Part shown: positions 18,070 to 27,500 of the stretch, piece by piece
How positions within the stretch are numbered: the first letter of the stretch is position 1
Layout of the letters: every line of letters begins with the position of its first letter
Origin: Bryobacteraceae bacterium
GTDB lineage: Bacteria > Acidobacteriota > Terriglobia > Bryobacterales > Bryobacteraceae
Reading direction: 5' to 3'
Assembly (NCBI GenBank): GCA_019752335.1
Contig: JAIEMJ010000031.1
Coordinates: forward strand, 62,001 to 126,000
Length of the DNA stretch: 64,000 nt
Notes under the pieces: generated by a model
What the model saw: only the letters and a program-made list of their open reading frames with translations
Database searches by the model: none
Told to the model about the DNA's origin: nothing
Made by a program: the position numbers and the translations under genes

Positions 18070-18522
18070 GTGTTAATCCTATTCGCTTTCTTACGCCTGG
18101 TGGACTGGCTCCGGCACCAATTCCGGATGCTGAAATTGACGCCGCGCAGCCGTTCGCTCGGCCGTCGCGCGGAGGATCTCACCCATCGGTACCTCCAGCG
18201 CCAAGGCTATCGCGTCGTCGCCCGTAACTTCACGCCTCGTGGCGGACACGGCGAACTTGACCTCGTAGCCTGGCATGGTGACCGCCTCGTTGTGGTGGAG
18301 GTGAAGAGCCGCCAAAGCGACGGCTTTGGCTCCCCGGACCGGGCGCTCGACGAAGACAAACGCCGCGCCCTTTATCGCGTCGCTCGCGAATTCGCCCGCC
18401 GTGCCGAGGTCCCTTGGGATCGTGTCCGCTTTGACCTGGTGAGCATCATCTTTCGCCCGCGCATTCGCAACCGCCCTCTGCTGGAGCACCAGCGCGACAT
18501 CTTCCCAGTCCTGTACTCCTAG
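18070..18522 (+). CDS. yraN: YraN family (UPF0102) endonuclease-like protein
   Basis: 150 aa from GTG. UPF0102 core with a restriction-endonuclease-like fold: LGRRAEDLTHRYLQRQGYRVVARNFTPRGGHGELDLVAWHGDRLVVVEVKSR. The residues E..D..EVK (GELDLV, VVEVKSR) are the PD-(D/E)xK-type acidic cluster and lysine. Members are widespread, possibly Holliday-junction-related nucleases. An N-terminal extension of about 25 hydrophobic/basic residues (LILFAFLRLVDWLRHQFRML) is longer than usual. Not near rnhB or rsmI, its common neighbours. Confidence 0.9.
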   Translation: MLILFAFLRLVDWLRHQFRMLKLTPRSRSLGRRAEDLTHRYLQRQGYRVVARNFTPRGGHGELDLVAWHGDRLVVVEVKSRQSDGFGSPDRALDEDKRRALYRVAREFARRAEVPWDRVRFDLVSIIFRPRIRNRPLLEHQRDIFPVLYS

Positions 18523-18589
18523 AACTAATTCGCCGAAAGTAATCCGAAACTCCCTGGCGCTCCATTCCCGCCAAATCCATAATCGCGGA

Positions 18590-20107
18590 ATGACTCGTCG
18601 AGACCTACTTCGCGCCGGCGCTGGCGCTTCCTTCGGTTGGGCGCTCAACGCCGCTTGGCCGCTAGTGAATCCCGTCTTCACCGCCGACCCGTTCTCCGCC
18701 GGAGTCGCCTCGGGCGATCCACTCCCCGACGGGATGATTCTCTGGACGAAGCTGATCGCTGACCCGCGCAAGAAACAGTCCTGGCAGTCTGGCTCCGTTG
18801 CCATCTACTGGACCGTTGCCAGCGACGCCCTCATGCGTAACGTCGTCGCCGGCGGCACCGCCTATGCCACCCCGGACTTCGACCACGCCCTGCATATCGA
18901 CGTCCGCGGGCTTGCGCCCAATCGCTGGTATTGGTATCAGTTCTCCGCGCCCGGCTTCGTGAGCGACATCGGCCGCACCAAGACCGCGCCGGCCACTGCG
19001 ATTCCGCAGGTGAACTTCGCCCTCGCCTCCTGCCAGAATTACGAACACGGCTACTACAACGCCTATCGGCACCTGGCAAACGAAGACCTGGACTTCGTCC
19101 TTTTTCTCGGCGACTACATCTACGAGAACGCCAGTTGCTACTGCGGCGTCCGGCGCCAGCCCACCACCGCCGCTGTAACGCTCGCCGACTACCGCAATCG
19201 CTACGCGCTCTATCGCACCGACGCCGACTTACGCCGCGCGCACCAAATGTTCCCCTGGATTGTGACCTGGGACGATCACGACGTGGCGAATAACTACGCC
19301 GGACTTACTCCCGCCACCGGCGCGAATAAGACCTTCGCGCAGCGCCGCGCGGCCGCTTATCAGGCCTTTTACGAGTGGCTCCCCATTCGCTTACCCGCGC
19401 CGATGACGTCTGCGAGCGCCCGCATCTACCGCCGCCTGGACTTTGGGCCGATGATGTCGATGTATGTGCTCGACTGCCGCCAGTATCGCAGCGTGCAGGC
19501 GTGCGGCAACTGGGACCAGGCGCCCTGCGCCGGCATGTACGACGCCTCGCGCACCATGTTGGGAGCGGCCCAGGAGCAGTGGCTGACGGCGGAAATGGCC
19601 GCGTCGAATGCCACCTGGGACGTCCTGGCTAGCTCCATCATGCTGACCAAGTTCGACGAGTATCCCGGCAACGGCGAAATCTACAACATGGATACCTGGA
19701 GCGGTTATGAGGCATCGCGTCTGCGGCTGCTGAACTCTTTCGCGCAAACCAATACGCCCAACCCGGTGGTCGTCTCGGGAGACTCCCATGCCAGTTGGGC
19801 GTGCGATCTGAAGCTCGATTTCCGCAACGTGAATGCGCCAGCCGTCGGCACCGAGTTCGCCGGGACGTCAATCAGTTCGGACGGCGATGGCTCGGATACT
19901 CCCAGCGACGTTGCGGCCCAGTTACTCGACAATCCGCAAGTGAAGTTTTACAGCGGCAAGCGCGGCTACGTGCGCTGCGCCGTCACGCCGGATCGCTTTC
20001 AAGCGGACTACCGGGTCGTAGACCGCGTCACGGTGCCTGCCTCCTTCGTGTCGACCAAGGCATCTTACCTCGCCGACCGGGGACGCCCGGGCGCGCAACG
20101 CTACTGA
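18590..20107 (+). CDS. phoD: PhoD-like alkaline phosphatase/phosphodiesterase
   Basis: 505 aa. Twin-arginine signal (TRRDLLRAGAGASFG), then the PhoD N-terminal beta domain (PFSAGVASGDPLPDGMILWTKL) and the metallophosphatase domain with FALASCQNY, FVLFLGDYIYENASC, VTWDDHDVANNY and SGDSHASWACDL. These carry the calcium/iron ligands known in PhoD. Exported by Tat, it would release phosphate from phosphodiesters or monoesters. No Pho-box is evident upstream. Convergent with the subtilase, 7 nt apart. Confidence 0.92.
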   Translation: MTRRDLLRAGAGASFGWALNAAWPLVNPVFTADPFSAGVASGDPLPDGMILWTKLIADPRKKQSWQSGSVAIYWTVASDALMRNVVAGGTAYATPDFDHALHIDVRGLAPNRWYWYQFSAPGFVSDIGRTKTAPATAIPQVNFALASCQNYEHGYYNAYRHLANEDLDFVLFLGDYIYENASCYCGVRRQPTTAAVTLADYRNRYALYRTDADLRRAHQMFPWIVTWDDHDVANNYAGLTPATGANKTFAQRRAAAYQAFYEWLPIRLPAPMTSASARIYRRLDFGPMMSMYVLDCRQYRSVQACGNWDQAPCAGMYDASRTMLGAAQEQWLTAEMAASNATWDVLASSIMLTKFDEYPGNGEIYNMDTWSGYEASRLRLLNSFAQTNTPNPVVVSGDSHASWACDLKLDFRNVNAPAVGTEFAGTSISSDGDGSDTPSDVAAQLLDNPQVKFYSGKRGYVRCAVTPDRFQADYRVVDRVTVPASFVSTKASYLADRGRPGAQRY

Positions 20108-20114
20108 GTTCCTG

Positions 20115-21770
20115 CTATTGAGGGTCGCCATTCAGCGTCACCGACATCGGACCCAGGCCCGTGGTGGTGCCCCAGATGATATTGGATCCCCAGGTGACGT
20201 TGCTCCCCCAGATAATGTTGCTGCCCCAGATGATGTTGTAGGCGGCCACGGTGTTCGATCCCCAGATGATGTTGCTGCCCCAGATGATGTTGTTGCCGCG
20301 GAGAGTGTTGGAGCCCCAAATGATGTTGCTGCCCCAGATGATGTTGTTGCCCCAAACAACGTTGGAACCGGTTACCAGGGTCACCGTGCCATCAGAAGGA
20401 TTCGGCGCCGCTGTGGGCGAAAGCGCCGCGCCCGAGGAGAGTTCGGTACTGCGCAAGGCGGCTTCAATGTCCAGGTAGCCGGCGCCCACCGTGAAGATGT
20501 CGTAGTTGAGCACGAAAGTCTTATTCACCGTGGGATCCACCACCGTGGTTTGGATCGGGAAAGTCTTGGTCGCGGTTCGCATCAACCGTGCTTTCACCTG
20601 GTCCGGCGTCAACGTGGGCGTCTTTTGCAGGAGGAGCGCCGCCGCCGCGCTCACGATGGGAGCGGCCATGCTGGTGCCGTTCAATCGTAAGTAGTCCTTC
20701 GATACCCGATTGCTCTTCGCTTCCTTATAGAGCGTACTGTCGCCGGGAGTATCGGAGGAGACAATGCGATTTCCCGGGGCCACTAAGTCCGGTTTTACGA
20801 TGCGATCGATTTGCGTTGGACCCTTCGAGCTATAGGTGGTCATGACGTCGTCCGCGCGGGTCACCGTGCTGTTCGTGCGCATGGCGCCCACGGTGATCAC
20901 AAAGGGACTGTTGCCCGGCGAGGTAATCGTCCCGTAGCCCTGCGTCGCCTCCGTCCGTCCAAAGTTGCCTGCTGCCACCACCACCACGATTCCTGCGCGC
21001 CATGCCGCTTCCACCGCGCGGCAAAGCGGGTCCGTCGTGAAGCTCTCCCGCACCGGGCGGCCCAGCGAGATATTCATCACCCGAATGTTGTAAGTGGTCC
21101 GCAGTTCGATCGCGCGTTGAATCGCCGCGATCACCGCGCTATCGGTTCCCGAACCGTCTTTGTCCAGCACCCGCAGGTTAATCAGGTGCGCACCCCGTGC
21201 GATCCCCGGATAGAGCCCCTTTGACTTCGCTCCATCACCCGAAATCATGCTCCCCACGAAACTGCCGTGGCCATACGAGTCCTTCCAGTCGGGGCCTCCG
21301 ACGAAGGACTCCGAATAGACGATCCGTGACTTCACGTCTTCAACCTCTGTCCGCAGACCGCTATCGAGGACGGCAATGCCGATGCCCTTTCCGTCGAAGC
21401 CGAAGTTCACCGGGAAGAGGCCACCCGCCGAGTCCGGGCTCGCGGCCACCTGTGCGGCGCGCACCTCGCGGTCGATCGAGATAAAGTCGATGTCGGAGTC
21501 GTCAGCCAAATCCACTGCGGTCGCGGCATCTATCTCCACCACTGTGGAGCGAATGTTCTTGAGCGTCCCCTTCTTCGCGGATGCCTTGTTGTGGACTTTC
21601 GCCAGCTTCGCGTCCGTCATTGGCCCGTTGAACTGCACGATCACCTGTACCGTGCCCTTCTTCCCCTTCAGGTCGTCCGAAGCCTTGTCCTTCTTCGCCA
21701 CCGCCGAACCGCTAAACAACAGCAGACCCATGCTAGTCAGGGTGGCAAGCATACGAACTTGGTGTTTCAT
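20115..21770 (-). CDS. Subtilisin-like S8 serine peptidase with IIWGSN-repeat tail
   Basis: 551 aa from the second ATG (21770), which has TAGGA 6 nt upstream. Signal peptide about 1-25, inhibitor-I9-like propeptide (VQVIVQFNGPM...IDFISID) to about 100, then the S8 domain with catalytic Asp136 (AVLDSG), His168 (YGHGSFVG) and Ser367 (NGTSMAAP). The C-terminus carries eleven six-residue units (consensus IIWGSN, residues 471-536) in place of a usual anchor. It is probably secreted. A sigma-54-type promoter lies about 55 nt upstream. IIWG/IVWG repeat tails recur on acidobacterial subtilases as far as I recall; their function is unknown. Confidence 0.92.
   Translation of the reverse strand: MKHQVRMLATLTSMGLLLFSGSAVAKKDKASDDLKGKKGTVQVIVQFNGPMTDAKLAKVHNKASAKKGTLKNIRSTVVEIDAATAVDLADDSDIDFISIDREVRAAQVAASPDSAGGLFPVNFGFDGKGIGIAVLDSGLRTEVEDVKSRIVYSESFVGGPDWKDSYGHGSFVGSMISGDGAKSKGLYPGIARGAHLINLRVLDKDGSGTDSAVIAAIQRAIELRTTYNIRVMNISLGRPVRESFTTDPLCRAVEAAWRAGIVVVVAAGNFGRTEATQGYGTITSPGNSPFVITVGAMRTNSTVTRADDVMTTYSSKGPTQIDRIVKPDLVAPGNRIVSSDTPGDSTLYKEAKSNRVSKDYLRLNGTSMAAPIVSAAAALLLQKTPTLTPDQVKARLMRTATKTFPIQTTVVDPTVNKTFVLNYDIFTVGAGYLDIEAALRSTELSSGAALSPTAAPNPSDGTVTLVTGSNVVWGNNIIWGSNIIWGSNTLRGNNIIWGSNIIWGSNTVAAYNIIWGSNIIWGSNVTWGSNIIWGTTTGLGPMSVTLNGDPQ
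20163..20360 (-). repeat. Eleven 18-bp coding repeats (IIWGSN hexapeptides)
   Basis: The 3' end of the subtilase gene consists of eleven in-frame 18-bp units encoding, in order, VVWGNN, IIWGSN twice, TLRGNN, IIWGSN twice, TVAAYN, IIWGSN twice, VTWGSN and IIWGTT. Pairs of perfect units are broken by degenerate ones, a pattern that suggests duplication of an 18-36 bp block. Confidence 0.92.
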
Positions 21771-21824
21771 AATCATTCCTAGGTTGTTCTTTCACAGCCA
21801 GATGCGTGGCTACCTGCATGAGAA

Positions 21825-21841
21825 GCAAGTGACGTGCCAAA
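21825..21841 (-). promoter_or_regulatory. Sigma-54 (RpoN) type promoter of the subtilase gene
   Basis: On the minus strand the sequence reads TTTGGCACGTCACTTGC, matching the -24/-12 consensus TTGGCAC-N5-TTGC with correct spacing. Transcription would begin near 21813, giving a leader of about 43 nt before the ATG at 21770. If real, the protease is activated by an enhancer-binding protein; none is encoded in the window. Confidence 0.65.
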
Positions 21842-21922
21842 CCTAAGTTGCTGAATTATTAATGTCCGGCCTCTTCGTTGAGGACAAAGTGTCTTCGGGC
21901 TTCGGCCAATTTGTCCCTGCGC

Positions 21923-22987
21923 TTAGCTGGTTCGCCCGCGAAACGACAGGACGTCCGGCACCCAAGCCGGCTTTAGCCGGTCCCAGTTGGTCCGCGCGTA
22001 AGACAGGGCCACCATGAGGAGGATCACCAACACGGCCATTATGCTCGCCTGCGGGATAGTCAGGTTCTCTTTCCAGTACCAGAACCAGCGTCCGTATACC
22101 AGTTCGACATGCACCCAGTAAACCAACAGCGACGTAGTCCCCAACTGCCGGATCCAACTCCACCCCGGCTTTGCGATGTACTGCGTCCAAACCCAACCGG
22201 CCGCCAGCAGCAGCAGGCAAATGCCGGTCTTGATGAAAACCAGCCACGGACTGTCGATCCAGAACTCGCTCTTCGTATACAGCGAAAACGGAAGATTCGA
22301 CGCATACTGGCTGCCATAGATCACCACGAAGCCGCCCACCGCCAGCCATTGCAGCAGCCGGTTCAGATTCTCCGGCTGCGTCAACCGGATGGCCGACCCC
22401 ACCGCCAGCCCAAACGCCAGGAACGCCGCCCACGGGAAGAAGCCGAACAGCACGCCGTCCGGCGCCAGGTACTGGCGCGCCACCGATGGCCAGCCGGTCC
22501 ACTCGAGTTGCGCGATCACGGGAGTTGCCACCGCGATCGCAAAGCCCAAGGCTGCTGAGAGCCGCGCCCGCTCGGCCGTCGGGAAGAGCGTCATGAGCGA
22601 CAGCACCGCCACGGAGAAGCCCATGCAGTTCAGCACGTCCACCTTGAAGATGTCCTCCCACGGCCGTGGCCAGCCGAAAAGAAACATCTGCAACCGGAAG
22701 CCGAAGGCCAAAAGAAACAAGTAGCGCGACCGCTTCAGCGCGCCCAGGATGCGCTGGCCGGTGCCGAGCCCCTTGCGCTCCATCGAGTCCATCAGGAAGG
22801 CGAGGGTTACGCCCGTCAGGAAGAGGAAAATCGCCGGCGGCATGCCGCCCACAAACTGTGAATAGATAAACGGCGCGGACTCCCGTAATGACGGATGCGT
22901 GAAGCTGTGAAACGCATGCCCTTGCAGCATAATCGCCGCGCCCAGTCCGCGCGTCCAGTCGATAAAACTGAGCCGGTCCGGTTTCAC
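21923..22987 (-). CDS. DUF1624/heparan-alpha-glucosaminide N-acetyltransferase-like membrane protein
   Basis: 354 aa, about nine to ten membrane segments. Opens RLSFIDWTRGLGAAIMLQGHAFHSF and contains GGMPPAIFLFLTGVTLAFLMDSMERKG, the pattern of DUF1624 acyltransferase-like membrane proteins. It probably transfers an acyl group to a sugar of the envelope, by family resemblance only. Third gene of a minus-strand run: its start is 6 nt after the LolA-like stop. A distant relative is the DUF5009 protein at 11791-12864. Confidence 0.85.
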   Translation of the reverse strand: MKPDRLSFIDWTRGLGAAIMLQGHAFHSFTHPSLRESAPFIYSQFVGGMPPAIFLFLTGVTLAFLMDSMERKGLGTGQRILGALKRSRYLFLLAFGFRLQMFLFGWPRPWEDIFKVDVLNCMGFSVAVLSLMTLFPTAERARLSAALGFAIAVATPVIAQLEWTGWPSVARQYLAPDGVLFGFFPWAAFLAFGLAVGSAIRLTQPENLNRLLQWLAVGGFVVIYGSQYASNLPFSLYTKSEFWIDSPWLVFIKTGICLLLLAAGWVWTQYIAKPGWSWIRQLGTTSLLVYWVHVELVYGRWFWYWKENLTIPQASIMAVLVILLMVALSYARTNWDRLKPAWVPDVLSFRGRTS

Positions 22988-22993
22988 GCGAGC

Positions 22994-23641
22994 TTACTTG
23001 AGCGGATACTCTTTCTTGGCATTCTTCGGGGCCTTCACGCGCAACTGCTCCTCGGTCAGCGCCGGATTCATCTGCAGGTCGCTGTACTGAATCAGCATAT
23101 AGTCATTCGAGGGCTGATGGATCTTCACTTGGCGCGGATAGCCGTCCGCGCCATCCAGCCACATCTCGATCTTCTTAATGTGCTCCTTGGTCGCGGCGAG
23201 TTTGGGATTCAACTCGAGGTGTGCGCCTAGCTTCTCATCGCCGATCCACTTGATGTCGTAGTTCGCGCTGAGTTCTTTGCTCGACGTACCAAAGCCAATC
23301 AGCAGCCCTTGGGTTAGCGCGGTGTCGAACTTGCCGGTGTCGTAGATCTGCAGCGTGTTGATCTTCGGCAAATACATTTCCACACGCTTGTCGCGGTAGG
23401 AAAACGCCTTGGCCTCGGGCTCGGTGAAATCGATCAGCACCGCTACCTTACCCTTGGTCCGCTTCATGGCGATGCGCCCACCCTCGCGGGCGTCGTCGTT
23501 GATGATGGCGGTATGTTGGGTACGCTTGAGCGTCGCCGTCATGCCGGCGAAGGTGCCGGAGTTCGCGTTCATCTTGGCCAGCGTACTTTCGAGCGTAGCC
23601 GCCAAGCCCGGCGCAGCCAGAAGCAAAAACAGTGTCTTCAC
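22994..23641 (-). CDS. Outer-membrane lipoprotein carrier (LolA-like) protein
   Basis: 215 aa, signal peptide about 1-14 (MKTLFLLLAAPGLAAT). Then a single LolA/LolB-type half-barrel: LAKMNANSGTFAGMTATLKR, AFSYRDKRVEMYLPKINTLQIYD, MWLDGADGYPRQVKIHQPSNDYMLIQYSD. It would bind lipoprotein acyl chains or related lipids in the periplasm. Located between a small membrane protein (21 nt upstream) and an acyltransferase, which suggests an envelope-biogenesis operon. It could be a paralogue rather than the housekeeping LolA. Confidence 0.85.
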   Translation of the reverse strand: MKTLFLLLAAPGLAATLESTLAKMNANSGTFAGMTATLKRTQHTAIINDDAREGGRIAMKRTKGKVAVLIDFTEPEAKAFSYRDKRVEMYLPKINTLQIYDTGKFDTALTQGLLIGFGTSSKELSANYDIKWIGDEKLGAHLELNPKLAATKEHIKKIEMWLDGADGYPRQVKIHQPSNDYMLIQYSDLQMNPALTEEQLRVKAPKNAKKEYPLK

Positions 23642-23662
23642 AATCCCGGTAGACGCACCAGC

Positions 23663-23986
23663 CTAAGGCTTGGTGTACGCCATGAAGCCTTTCACTTCCT
23701 GCTCGGCGTCGTAGTGCGGCTCCACCTTCACTACCTTCACGTTTTCGTGAAACCGCTTGCGGATCAGTTCGCTGGCCCGCGACGGCCGCGCGGACTCCGG
23801 CTCCTTCGCCAACTCCTCGGCGCCAATCATATACATTCCCCCGGGAAGCATGGCCACTTCGCTGGCGCGGGGCCGGTCGCGGAAGATCTCGGGCGGCGTC
23901 AGAAAGATGAAGGCGAGAATCAGCGCCACCATGATGTCGTAAGGAAAGCTGGCGCGCGGGTAGTCCCAAAAGATAAATCGCTTCAT
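23663..23986 (-). CDS. Small single-pass membrane protein of unknown function
   Basis: 107 aa. One membrane helix near residues 16-31 (YDIMVALILAFIFLTPP), then a soluble tail of about 75 residues with MLPGGMYMIGAEEL and a C-terminal KVVKVEPHYDAEQEVKGFMAYTK. No family I can name. It is first in the run with LolA-like and acyltransferase genes, so a role in envelope lipid or lipoprotein handling is inferred from position. Divergent from the 24073 gene. Confidence 0.7.
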   Translation of the reverse strand: MKRFIFWDYPRASFPYDIMVALILAFIFLTPPEIFRDRPRASEVAMLPGGMYMIGAEELAKEPESARPSRASELIRKRFHENVKVVKVEPHYDAEQEVKGFMAYTKP

Positions 23987-24072
23987 CTGCCTTTCAGTTT
24001 AGCAGCCACCCGTCGCGACGTCGCTGTGTGCCCGCGCTTTGACAGCGGTCCGGGTTCGTTGGACAATTCAGT

Positions 24073-24507
24073 ATGGTTTCCAGGCTCCTCTGCTCCACCC
24101 TCTGGCTCGCAGTTCTGGCTGGCACGATCACTGCGGCTACCGGCTGGGATCAGGTCACCAACCTTCCACCGGACACCGACGTCCGGCTATCGCTCGATCA
24201 ACCCAAGCGGCGCATTAAGGGCCGCCTCGTTGCCGCGGACCGTGACGGCATCACCCTGACCCTCAAGAATGGCTCCAGCCAGACGATTCGGCGCGCAGAC
24301 CTGCGGCAAGTGGAGGCGAAAGGGCCCATCCGGCGGAACGCTCCGCTGATCGGCGCTCTCGTGGGCGCCGTCCTCGTGGGCGCGATCTTCAGCGCCGAGC
24401 GTTTCGATGCCACCCCGCAGGCCGTACTGGTGCTGGCCGCCGGCGGAGGCGCGGCTGGATTCGGCATCGGGTCGGCTTTCCGCTATCGCCTGGTCTTTGA
24501 GCGCTGA
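24073..24507 (+). CDS. Secreted/membrane hypothetical protein with glycine-rich helices
   Basis: 144 aa. Signal peptide about 1-21, then a small beta domain (RRIKGRLVAADRDGITLTLKNGSSQTIRRADLRQVE, residues 48-83) and two hydrophobic glycine-rich segments (LIGALVGAVLVGAIFSA and AVLVLAAGGGAAGFGIG). TTGACA at 24039-24044 and ACAATT at 24063-24068 look like a sigma-70 promoter, but so close to the ATG that the transcript would be leaderless or the start lies further in. Function unknown. Confidence 0.65.
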   Translation: MVSRLLCSTLWLAVLAGTITAATGWDQVTNLPPDTDVRLSLDQPKRRIKGRLVAADRDGITLTLKNGSSQTIRRADLRQVEAKGPIRRNAPLIGALVGAVLVGAIFSAERFDATPQAVLVLAAGGGAAGFGIGSAFRYRLVFER

Positions 24508-24527
24508 CCAGCAGAGCTAACCATGCC

Positions 24528-27500
24528 TTAGAAATCGAAGCGTCCGACGAGTTGTCCCGTACGCGGCGTGGGCAGCGACGAGTTTACGCTGTTCGAGGCG
24601 ATGCCGAAGTAGTTGAGGAAACCGAAGCCGCCCGTGAGCACGCCGTTGGCGGAGCGTGTGGGCGGATTCTGGGGGCTGGCCGTGCTCGGATCGGCAATCG
24701 ACAGGTTCTGGTTGAACAGATTGAAGAACTCCGCGCGCAGGCTGAAGGTGACCCGTTCGCGAATCCGGAACTCCTTGCCCAGGCCTCCGGAAATAATCGG
24801 ACGCCGCTGGCCGCGAAAGTCATTGAAGTACAGGATATTGCTGCCAGGGACGCCGGCGGTCTGATCCTGCCAGGCGGCGGGATTGAGAATTGTCTCCTGC
24901 GTCGGGTCAATGCAGCCGCAGTTGGGGCTCTTCAAAAACAAAGGCGCTCCCGCCACGCGTTGCTGCCGGGTGTAGCCGGTGGCGACAAAGCCGCCGATGC
25001 CATTGTTCGAGCCCGGCGTCGCCAACAAGGTGCCGCTCTGCCACGTGCTGATCGTGCCGAGCTTCCAACCGCTCAAGAGCGCCCGTGTCGCGCGGTGCTG
25101 TTTCACAAAGCCATAGGCCGGCACCGTGTAGTTGACGCTTAGGCTGGCCACGTGCGGGAGATAGTTCGGCGAGAGTCCTTTGAAGCTCTTCCGGTCGTAG
25201 ATGTTCCCCGCGTTGATCGCATTGTCCAGGGTTTTGGAGAATGCATAGGCGAGAGTCGCCGTGAGGCCATGGGAAAAGCGCTTGGTCGCTTTCACCTGTA
25301 AGGCGTCATACCAGGACGCGCCGAGCGGCGCCCAGAGTTGCCCAACGCCGCTGTACTGCGGGAAGGGACGCAGGCTCTGCAACACGGTGCCGTTGGTGGG
25401 GAAGCCGGGGTAGGGGAGCTTAAAGCCCGCGGCCACGGCGGCCGGCGAGGTGATGGTGGAATTCAACAGCGTACGGGTGCCGGCGTTGGTTAAGTCGCCC
25501 AGACCGAACCGCTGCAGCGTCGCCGGATTCACCGCATTGTAATTGACCAGGTTGCCCACGCTGTACGTCCCGTTTCCGCCGCCGCCGGCGTTCTGCCAAA
25601 CGGTGCGGTTGCCTAAGTAGGCCACCTCCACCACGATATCCTTGCCGATATCTCGCTGCACGGAGATATTCCACTGGTTCACGCGCGAGGGCCTGCCGCC
25701 GTTGCGATCCACCAGGGCCGGCGCAGCCTGCACCGCGGCTCCGGGGATCACGTTCAAGCCGGGGTCATAGGCCGCGCCGTACAGCAGACCCTGATCCAGC
25801 ACCAGCGGCCGCGAGATCTGTCCGGCGGCCAGGCCATTCCCGGGCGACGGAAGGTTCACCACATTGAAGCCCATACTCGCCGTCGAAGGCGCGACGGCGG
25901 TAGGGGAAAGGGGCCCATATACCAGGCCCCAACCCGCACGCAGTACGGTTTTGGCGTTCCACTGATACGCGGCGCCAAACCGTGGGGCATAGGCCTTCTT
26001 GTAGGACGGCACCAACGTGCAGTTGCAGCGGCCAGGTCCAGAGCCGGCATAGATCACCGCGCCCAGCAGACCATTCGCGTTCGGATTCGGCGTCGTCGGG
26101 CTAAAGGTCGACTGACGATTCCAAAGTTCTCCCAGCGGTCCCTGATAATCCCAACGCACGCCATAGTCCAGCGTCAGCTTACGAGTCAATTTCCACGTAT
26201 CCTGGGCAAAAAAGGCCACCGAGGCACGCCGGTTCTGTGGCGTGGAAGCGTTTCCCGCCGAAGCATTGTCGTAGAGCCCCAGCAGGAAACTGGCCCAGGA
26301 GGAGCCGGTACCCGTTCCCGTGGGAAGCACTTGTCCATAGAGCGGCTGCGCCGTTTGCGCGCCGCCGTAGTTAAAGGTGGGCGTCAGATTGTTGTAAGTA
26401 AGGGGGCTGGTGGTTTCGAGCTTCCAGTCGCCGCCGAACTTCGACGTATGGTTCCCGTGGATCCAGCTTAGGTTAGCCACCCCGGTCGCTTTCTGGTCGA
26501 TCAACAGGGTGACATTGCCCGTGCCGAACGGCAACGCCATGCCCCCCAGCACGCTATCTCCGATGGGACCCAAGCGAGGGAAGCCCTTACCCGGCGCGCC
26601 CGTAATCCCCAACTTCGTCAGATCGAAATCGTAGCTCACCGGCGGCACCGTGTCGGGGTTCCGGTATCGGATGAAGCCCGCTCCCAGATGCAGCAGCAAA
26701 GTCGGCTTTAGCGTGTGGTCATAGTTCACCCGGCTCGTCGAACTCCAGATGTTCTGAATCCGCACCCGTGACAAGACATCCGGCAGACCGTCCACGCCGT
26801 TTGATTTGTCGGTGCTCTGCGTTCCCACGTAACCCGAGACCTTGATGCGGTCATTGAAGTTATGGTCGATCTTCACCGAGGGGATCTGCTGGAGCTTGAA
26901 GAACGCGCCCGATTGCGCGAAGTTATTCACGTAAAGGTCGTTGCCGATATTGGGCTTCGGCAGAAAACCGAGGATCTGCCGCGCGGTAGGGTCAATGCGG
27001 CTCGAGGGGATCACGTTGTTCGGGAAAACGTTCAGCACGCGGCGGCCGGCGCTATCGAGCACCTGCGTCGCAGGATCGTAGATGGCATTCTGGATGATAC
27101 TGCGGCCCGCGAAGTCGGTACCCAGATTCCGGTTCCCGGTCACCAGCAGGTTGTTACTCAAGTCACCGCGTAGGTAGGCGCTATTCGGCACCGTGGAGGT
27201 GCCCGCGTAAAGGCTTTCGCGGTCGCGATACCTTTCCAGATTGAAGAAGAAGAAAGTTTTGTTTCTTCCGTTGTAGAGCTTGGGGATCCACACCGGCCCG
27301 CCGACGGAGCCGCCGTAGTCCGCCAGATGCTTCACTACTTTGATGTGTTTGCCTTGGCCGTCGTTGGTGAAGGGAATGCCCGCGTTGAGAAAAGTATTCT
27401 GGAAATAGGTGTAGGCGCTGCCGTGCAGTTGGTTGGTGCCGCTCTTCGAGGTAAAGTTATAGACGCCGCCGTTCCCGACGCGCCCGAACTCCGCCGAAAA

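Noticed and set aside
20163-20360. Possible CRISPR or regulatory direct repeats
   Set aside because: 18-bp repeats are in frame within the subtilase gene and encode hexapeptides.
24039-24068. Strong sigma-70 promoter TTGACA-N18-ACAATT before the gene at 24073
   Set aside because: The -10 box lies 4 nt before the ATG, so it can only work for a leaderless or internal start; not reported as a separate promoter.
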